DNA of 64,000 bases from an uncultured Steroidobacter sp. (lineage in GTDB: Bacteria > Pseudomonadota > Gammaproteobacteria > Steroidobacterales > Steroidobacteraceae), in assembly GCA_937864115.1 (NCBI GenBank), contig CALMII010000028.1:124001-188000 (forward strand), given 5' to 3'. The position numbers were made by a program, and so were the translations under genes. Below, piece by piece: positions 60,404 through 64,000 of the stretch. Every line of letters begins with the position of its first letter. The stretch's first letter is position 1. The notes beneath the pieces are model-generated. The model did not search any database. It had not been told where the DNA came from and was given only the letters and a program-made list of their open reading frames with translations.

Positions 60404-60960
60404 ATCGCAACGGCCTCCGCAGCGATCACGTTGGCGAACCGGCCCGCCAAGACCAGCGCGGTGCGTTCGCGGATGTCTTCGGGCGTGTAGGTGCGGCCTG
60501 ATCCGGACACCATCGGAAAGGTCAGGGTCGCATCCAGCGCGTAGGTTACCGAATAGCCGAGGTCGGAGGCATGCCGGGTCGTCGTTTCGCAGCACTGCTC
60601 GGTGCGGATGCCGGTGACGACCAGATGCCCGATCCCGTGCTTGCGCAGCCAGTAGTCGAGGCTCTGTCCTTCGCTGTTGGCGGCGAACAGGGCCGAATGT
60701 ACCGACTTGTGGAAGACGCCGGCGGCCGCCATGACCAGGCCCGGCAGCGGCTGCACCAGCCCGGAATGCCGGGAAAACGGCCCCGACGGCCCCGCTTCCT
60801 CCTCGACGTGAAACACCTGCAGCACCGGCGCGCCGGCGGCCTGGAAGCGGTCGATCAATCCCTGCAGCCGCTGCAGGAAGGCAGGCAGTTCGGCATCGCT
60901 CCAGTAGGGACGATGCATGAAGGATTGCTGGACGTCGACGACGATCAGGGCGGATTTCAT
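60400..60960 (-). CDS. Isochorismatase-family cysteine hydrolase
   Basis: A 186-residue protein starting at ATG 60960. The catalytic triad is visible: Asp in LIVVDVQQSF, Lys in VFHKSVHSAL, Cys in IRTEQCCETT (TEQCCE rather than TD-x-C). Family members are nicotinamidases, carbamoylases or isochorismatases; the substrate is not known. Coupling to a GlxA-type regulator suggests substrate-sensed control of a small amide pathway. It is minus-strand and read before the regulator. Confidence 0.92.
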   Translation of the reverse strand: MKSALIVVDVQQSFMHRPYWSDAELPAFLQRLQGLIDRFQAAGAPVLQVFHVEEEAGPSGPFSRHSGLVQPLPGLVMAAAGVFHKSVHSALFAANSEGQSLDYWLRKHGIGHLVVTGIRTEQCCETTTRHASDLGYSVTYALDATLTFPMVSGSGRTYTPEDIRERTALVLAGRFANVIAAEAVAI

Positions 60961-61061
60961 GGCTTCACCTCCAAGGGATGACGCCATGGTCCTCCCCTGC
61001 CGGCAGGCCGACAAGGAAGGTCAGCGACCGGCAGCGGTCAAAAACGGACAGACAGAATCAA

Positions 61062-61190
61062 GAGTTTCACACGGAGATCACGGAGGGCACGGAGATCGGA
61101 AAGAGGAACGAAAGCCCTTCTCTCTTTTCCGAACTCCGTGCTCTCCGTGCTCTCCGTGTGAAATTCTTGTTCTTACTCCGCGTGAAACCC
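61062..61190. repeat. Intergenic inverted repeat, family A (outer module only)
   Basis: GTTTCACACGGAGATCACGG AGGGCACGGAG left, CTCCGTGCTCTCCGTGCTC TCCGTGTGAAA right; the inner CACGGGG arms are missing. It lies downstream of the carbonic anhydrase gene, in the minus-strand sense. A second partial arm, CTCCGCGTGAAACCC, follows. Confidence 0.87.
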
Positions 61191-61191
61191 T

Positions 61192-61836
61192 CTACCTGAA
61201 TTCCGAGCGCATCGAGACGTCCGGGTCGTCGAAGAAATCGACGACGCCGGTGGCGAGCGAGTACTCGGCGCCGACCACCCGCAATCCTTCCTTCTCGATC
61301 ATGTGCTCGATCAGCTGCGAACCGTGGCGCAGGTGCGCGGCGGAAGCGCGGATATTGGCGCGCACGGCGTGGTGCCGCAGCTTCTGCGGATCGCGACGCA
61401 GATCGGTTTCGAGCAGTACCTCCACCGAGGGGCGCACGCGATCGACGATGGAACGCAGGTTCGGGGAACGGTTGGCCGACGGCCGCTCCAGTTCTTCGAG
61501 CGTCGCCTGGATCGCGCCGCACAGCGTGTGGCCCAGGACCACGACGAGCCGCGTGCTGAAACGGTCGACCGCGAACTCGACGCTGCCGATCTGCGACGGT
61601 GCGACGATGTTGCCGGCGACGCGGATCACGAACAGATCGCCGAGACCCTGATCGAACACCATTTCGGCGGGAACGCGCGAATCCGAACAGCCGAGGATGA
61701 CGGCGAATGGTTCCTGCGAAGTCGCTACTTCACGGCGACGCGTCTGACTGGGCATGGTCTGCGTGCTCCAGTCTTCGGACACGAAACGGCGATTGCCTTC
61801 ACGCAATCGATCGAGAGCCTCCTGGGCTGAAATCAT
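61192..61836 (-). CDS. Beta-class carbonic anhydrase
   Basis: A 214-residue protein starting at ATG 61836. Zinc ligands: Cys and Asp-x-Arg in ILGCSDSRVPAE, His and Cys in VVLGHTLCGAI. The neighbouring block MVFDQGLGDLFVIRVAGNI is diagnostic. It interconverts CO2 and bicarbonate in the cytoplasm. A C-terminal block (IEKEGLRVVGAEYSLATGVVDFF) matches CynT-like enzymes. The repeat next to its stop probably serves as terminator. Confidence 0.95.
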   Translation of the reverse strand: MISAQEALDRLREGNRRFVSEDWSTQTMPSQTRRREVATSQEPFAVILGCSDSRVPAEMVFDQGLGDLFVIRVAGNIVAPSQIGSVEFAVDRFSTRLVVVLGHTLCGAIQATLEELERPSANRSPNLRSIVDRVRPSVEVLLETDLRRDPQKLRHHAVRANIRASAAHLRHGSQLIEHMIEKEGLRVVGAEYSLATGVVDFFDDPDVSMRSEFR

Positions 61837-61941
61837 GGGAACGATCTTCCTTCGCTGGTCGTGGACCCGCGCGATCATACGCCCTGCGGTGCGGAAACCG
61901 AACGCTCCGCCCTACGATCGCCGCCTCGCGACCGGCAGCGA

Positions 61942-64000
61942 TCACCACTGGAACTGGACGCCGAGATTGCCCTGCAGCGATTCGCTCTCGCTGTCGCCAA
62001 GACCTTCGGCATTGCTGACGCTGAAATGCATGCGGCCACGGCGACCGAATTTCGCCGTGACACCGGCGGCGATTTCGAGCCAGCGCTCGTCGAACTCCTG
62101 GGCGAAGACCGTGGCAGCGCCGCTGTCGGCGCGAATCGTGGTCTGCGCATCGCCGTCGAGATCGCTCCAGTAGTTGGCGCGCAGCCAGAGATTCCAGCGT
62201 TCCGGATCGATGTCGGCGACGAATGACAGGCCGGCGCGACCGACCACCGTGTCGCTGTCCTCGAAGAGAATGTCGGCACCGACGGTTTCTGCGTCGGATT
62301 GCTTGATGTGCTGGGCAATCACCTGCAGCTGCGGTTCGATCGAGAAGCGCGAGCCCAGCTGAAAGCGACGACCGCCCTCGATCGAGCCTGCGAGCGACCA
62401 GGCGCTGGCGGTCATGCGGGCATCGTTCCGCGGCTCGAGTTGCAGGCCGTCGAAGTACGTGGCGATCAGCGACGAGTCGAGATACCAGTGATCCGTGTCC
62501 CGATGCGTCAGATAGGTACCGAGGCTGTACGCACGCGCCTGTACCTCGCCGGCGCTGAAGCCGTCATCGCGCAGCGGATCGGCGCCGAGGAAACCGATGT
62601 TCAGCCACAGACCGCCGCGATCCTCGCGATTGCGCCGACTGTCGACGTGGATGTCGGTGCCCATCTGCAGACTCGCGGTGTCGTAGTCGAAGACCGCACT
62701 GCCATCGCGGGCGTTCTGTTTGCCGGAGCGATACCAGACGCGACCCCACTGGCAACCGTGTTCCGCCGTGCCATCGCACTCCGACTGCAACCGCGCACCT
62801 TCGCGATCCTGCAGGGTGCCGACGAGTCCCACGCCATAGTGATGGAACACCGGCACGAGCGAGGTGGCGAGCGAAGCGATGTCGCGCACCGGCGCGAGCG
62901 AACGCAGATACCAGCCCTGCGGATCGGCATCCTCGGCGCCGCCGTGGAACAGTTCGTAACGATAGGCACCCGCGAGCACCGGTGCGTCGAGACGGAAGGC
63001 ATCGCCGGCCGTGGTCGCGCCATTGCCGGTTTCGATGAGCTGAATGCCGCTGCCGGTCGTGCGCGCGCCGAGCCCGTCCTGATTCAGGATGCGCACACGC
63101 GTCGTTCCCGACACCGCACCGACATCGATGGCGAGCCGGTCCGACGCCGACACGTCATCGCCGAGCGCCACGCGCAGTTGCAGCAGGCCGTCGACGCCGA
63201 GGTAGTCGCCGCGAATCACCAGTCGCTCGAACGTTGCTCCGCCGAGCGAAAGAGTGCCGGCATTGCTGACGTGGCCGGTGATGGTGCCGCTCGCCAGCAG
63301 CGTGGCGCCGCTTGCGATGGCGATGCGGCTGGACGTCAGGCTGTCGGTGCTGATCAGTATGCCGGCATCGACATTGACGCTCTCTGCAAACGAGGCGGGA
63401 CCGGGCAACGTCAGCGCACCGGCGTTGCGCTTCAGCAGATTCTCGAAGCCGGTGACCCGCTGCGGATCGAAAGTCATGTCGGCCGCATTGTCGATCTGGA
63501 TCGTATCGCCCTGCCCCTGCGACTCGCCGCCGTCGACGCGGGCGGCCAGCACGGCGCCGTCGCGCAGCGTGAACAGGTCGTTGCCTGCGCCCAGGTCGAT
63601 CGTACCTGCGCCGGAAAGCGTTCCAAGCAACAGCAGGGAATCGGCGCCGCTGCTGCCTGCGTAGGTTCCATCCACATTCAACGTTGCGCCCTGCGCGATC
63701 GCGGTCGTGCGCACGTCGATCACGTGGCCCGCCGCCGCCACGTTGACGGTGCCGGCGGCGACGCCGACATGATCGAAGCTCGATGCGTCCGGCCCATTCA
63801 GATTCAGCACGCCGGCGCCGCGCTTCAGCAGCGACTGGAATCCGGTCACCGCATCGACATCGGCACCGACGTTCAGGTCGGTACTCAACGTGTTCGCCCC
63901 GGCGCCGCCAGCGATCCCTCCCGTGATGCGCGTACCGTCGTGAATGATCAGCGTGTCATCGCCAGCGCCGAGATCGAAGCCGTCCGTCGACAGCGTGCCG
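61942..64000 (-). CDS. Autotransporter: passenger repeats and beta-barrel (5' end beyond the window)
   Basis: At least 685 residues are visible; the frame stays open to base 64000, so the signal peptide and most of the passenger are outside. The N-terminal visible part holds two repeat units of about 90 residues, each with D-L-G-A-G-D/N-D-x-L/F, then VTGFQ/ENLLKR, an A-G-x-L-x-L-x-G-P block and Thr/Ser-rich strands, as in beta-helical passengers. The last 270 residues are the translocator barrel, starting around CQWGRVWYRSG and ending with aromatic GVQFQW. It would be exported by type V secretion. Adhesin, protease or haemagglutinin identity is not visible. Confidence 0.92.
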   Translation of the reverse strand, partial: GTLSTDGFDLGAGDDTLIIHDGTRITGGIAGGAGANTLSTDLNVGADVDAVTGFQSLLKRGAGVLNLNGPDASSFDHVGVAAGTVNVAAAGHVIDVRTTAIAQGATLNVDGTYAGSSGADSLLLLGTLSGAGTIDLGAGNDLFTLRDGAVLAARVDGGESQGQGDTIQIDNAADMTFDPQRVTGFENLLKRNAGALTLPGPASFAESVNVDAGILISTDSLTSSRIAIASGATLLASGTITGHVSNAGTLSLGGATFERLVIRGDYLGVDGLLQLRVALGDDVSASDRLAIDVGAVSGTTRVRILNQDGLGARTTGSGIQLIETGNGATTAGDAFRLDAPVLAGAYRYELFHGGAEDADPQGWYLRSLAPVRDIASLATSLVPVFHHYGVGLVGTLQDREGARLQSECDGTAEHGCQWGRVWYRSGKQNARDGSAVFDYDTASLQMGTDIHVDSRRNREDRGGLWLNIGFLGADPLRDDGFSAGEVQARAYSLGTYLTHRDTDHWYLDSSLIATYFDGLQLEPRNDARMTASAWSLAGSIEGGRRFQLGSRFSIEPQLQVIAQHIKQSDAETVGADILFEDSDTVVGRAGLSFVADIDPERWNLWLRANYWSDLDGDAQTTIRADSGAATVFAQEFDERWLEIAAGVTAKFGRRGRMHFSVSNAEGLGDSESESLQGNLGVQFQW

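Overview
This 64 kb window of high-GC DNA carries about 65 tightly packed genes. I see no tRNA, rRNA, CRISPR array, transposase, integrase or phage gene. It reads as ordinary chromosome of a free-living gammaproteobacterium. Pointers are HrpB, the CstA/YbdD pair, the SH3 membrane protein of the TIGR04211 type, DUF4404, PspA and the PanE/Apt/Ppa housekeeping set. The style suggests the Steroidobacterales/Nevskiales/Xanthomonadales side, but that is inference without a marker gene.

Layout. 1-7 kb: the 3' end of a pseudouridine synthase gene, tesB, then a four-gene run: PspA, an AAA+ ATPase, a membrane-anchored coiled-coil protein, and a membrane-anchored substrate-binding/OmpA fusion. 7-18.5 kb: a serine hydrolase, hrpB, a nucleotidyltransferase pair resembling a toxin-antitoxin module, small secreted and cytosolic proteins, acs, an NlpC/P60 lipoprotein, an M28 peptidase and an EF-hand protein. 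18.9-24 kb: a stress and signalling block with CsbD, a CHASE3 histidine kinase, a receiver-less AAA+ regulator without a GAFTGA loop, two response regulators, and two small lipoproteins (one with a BON domain). 24-31 kb: a bufferin-type precursor with its DUF2063 partner but without the modifying enzyme, an Ada-AlkA repair fusion, an aminotransferase, PanE and an OsmY-like protein. 31-41 kb: a VOC protein with a histone-like tail, a cytochrome c, cstA-ybdD, a Tat-exported molybdenum hydroxylase pair, a probable 25-residue membrane peptide and a bactofilin. 41-51 kb: a MarR-controlled RND efflux pair with a 41-bp palindromic operator, a LOG-family protein and an FtsX/LolD-type ABC exporter. 52-64 kb: an MFS transporter, DoxX, a WYL regulator, ppa, apt, a redoxin, YjdF-like and SH3 membrane proteins, a GlxA regulator overlapping an isochorismatase-family hydrolase, a beta-carbonic anhydrase, and the C-terminal part of an autotransporter that runs off the window.

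The most striking non-coding feature is four families of intergenic inverted repeats, called A to D here. A (CACGGGG/CACGGAG arms, nested), B (GGCCGGCT/AGGCTGAAGCC arms) and D (GGCCGCAAAAAGGCGC arms) lie just downstream of gene 3' ends, often between convergent genes. C (CCCTCCCCCGC arms) instead lies in divergent or upstream regions. In one place a B element sits inside the arms of an A element.

Many genes are translationally coupled by 1-4 nt overlaps: AAA/coiled-coil, the regulator set, cytochrome/secreted protein, cstA/ybdD, the RND pair, the ABC genes and GlxA/isochorismatase. Envelope maintenance is the recurring theme: the PspA cluster, BON and OsmY proteins, an OmpA-like domain, bactofilin, NlpC/P60, RND, the FtsX-type exporter and the autotransporter.
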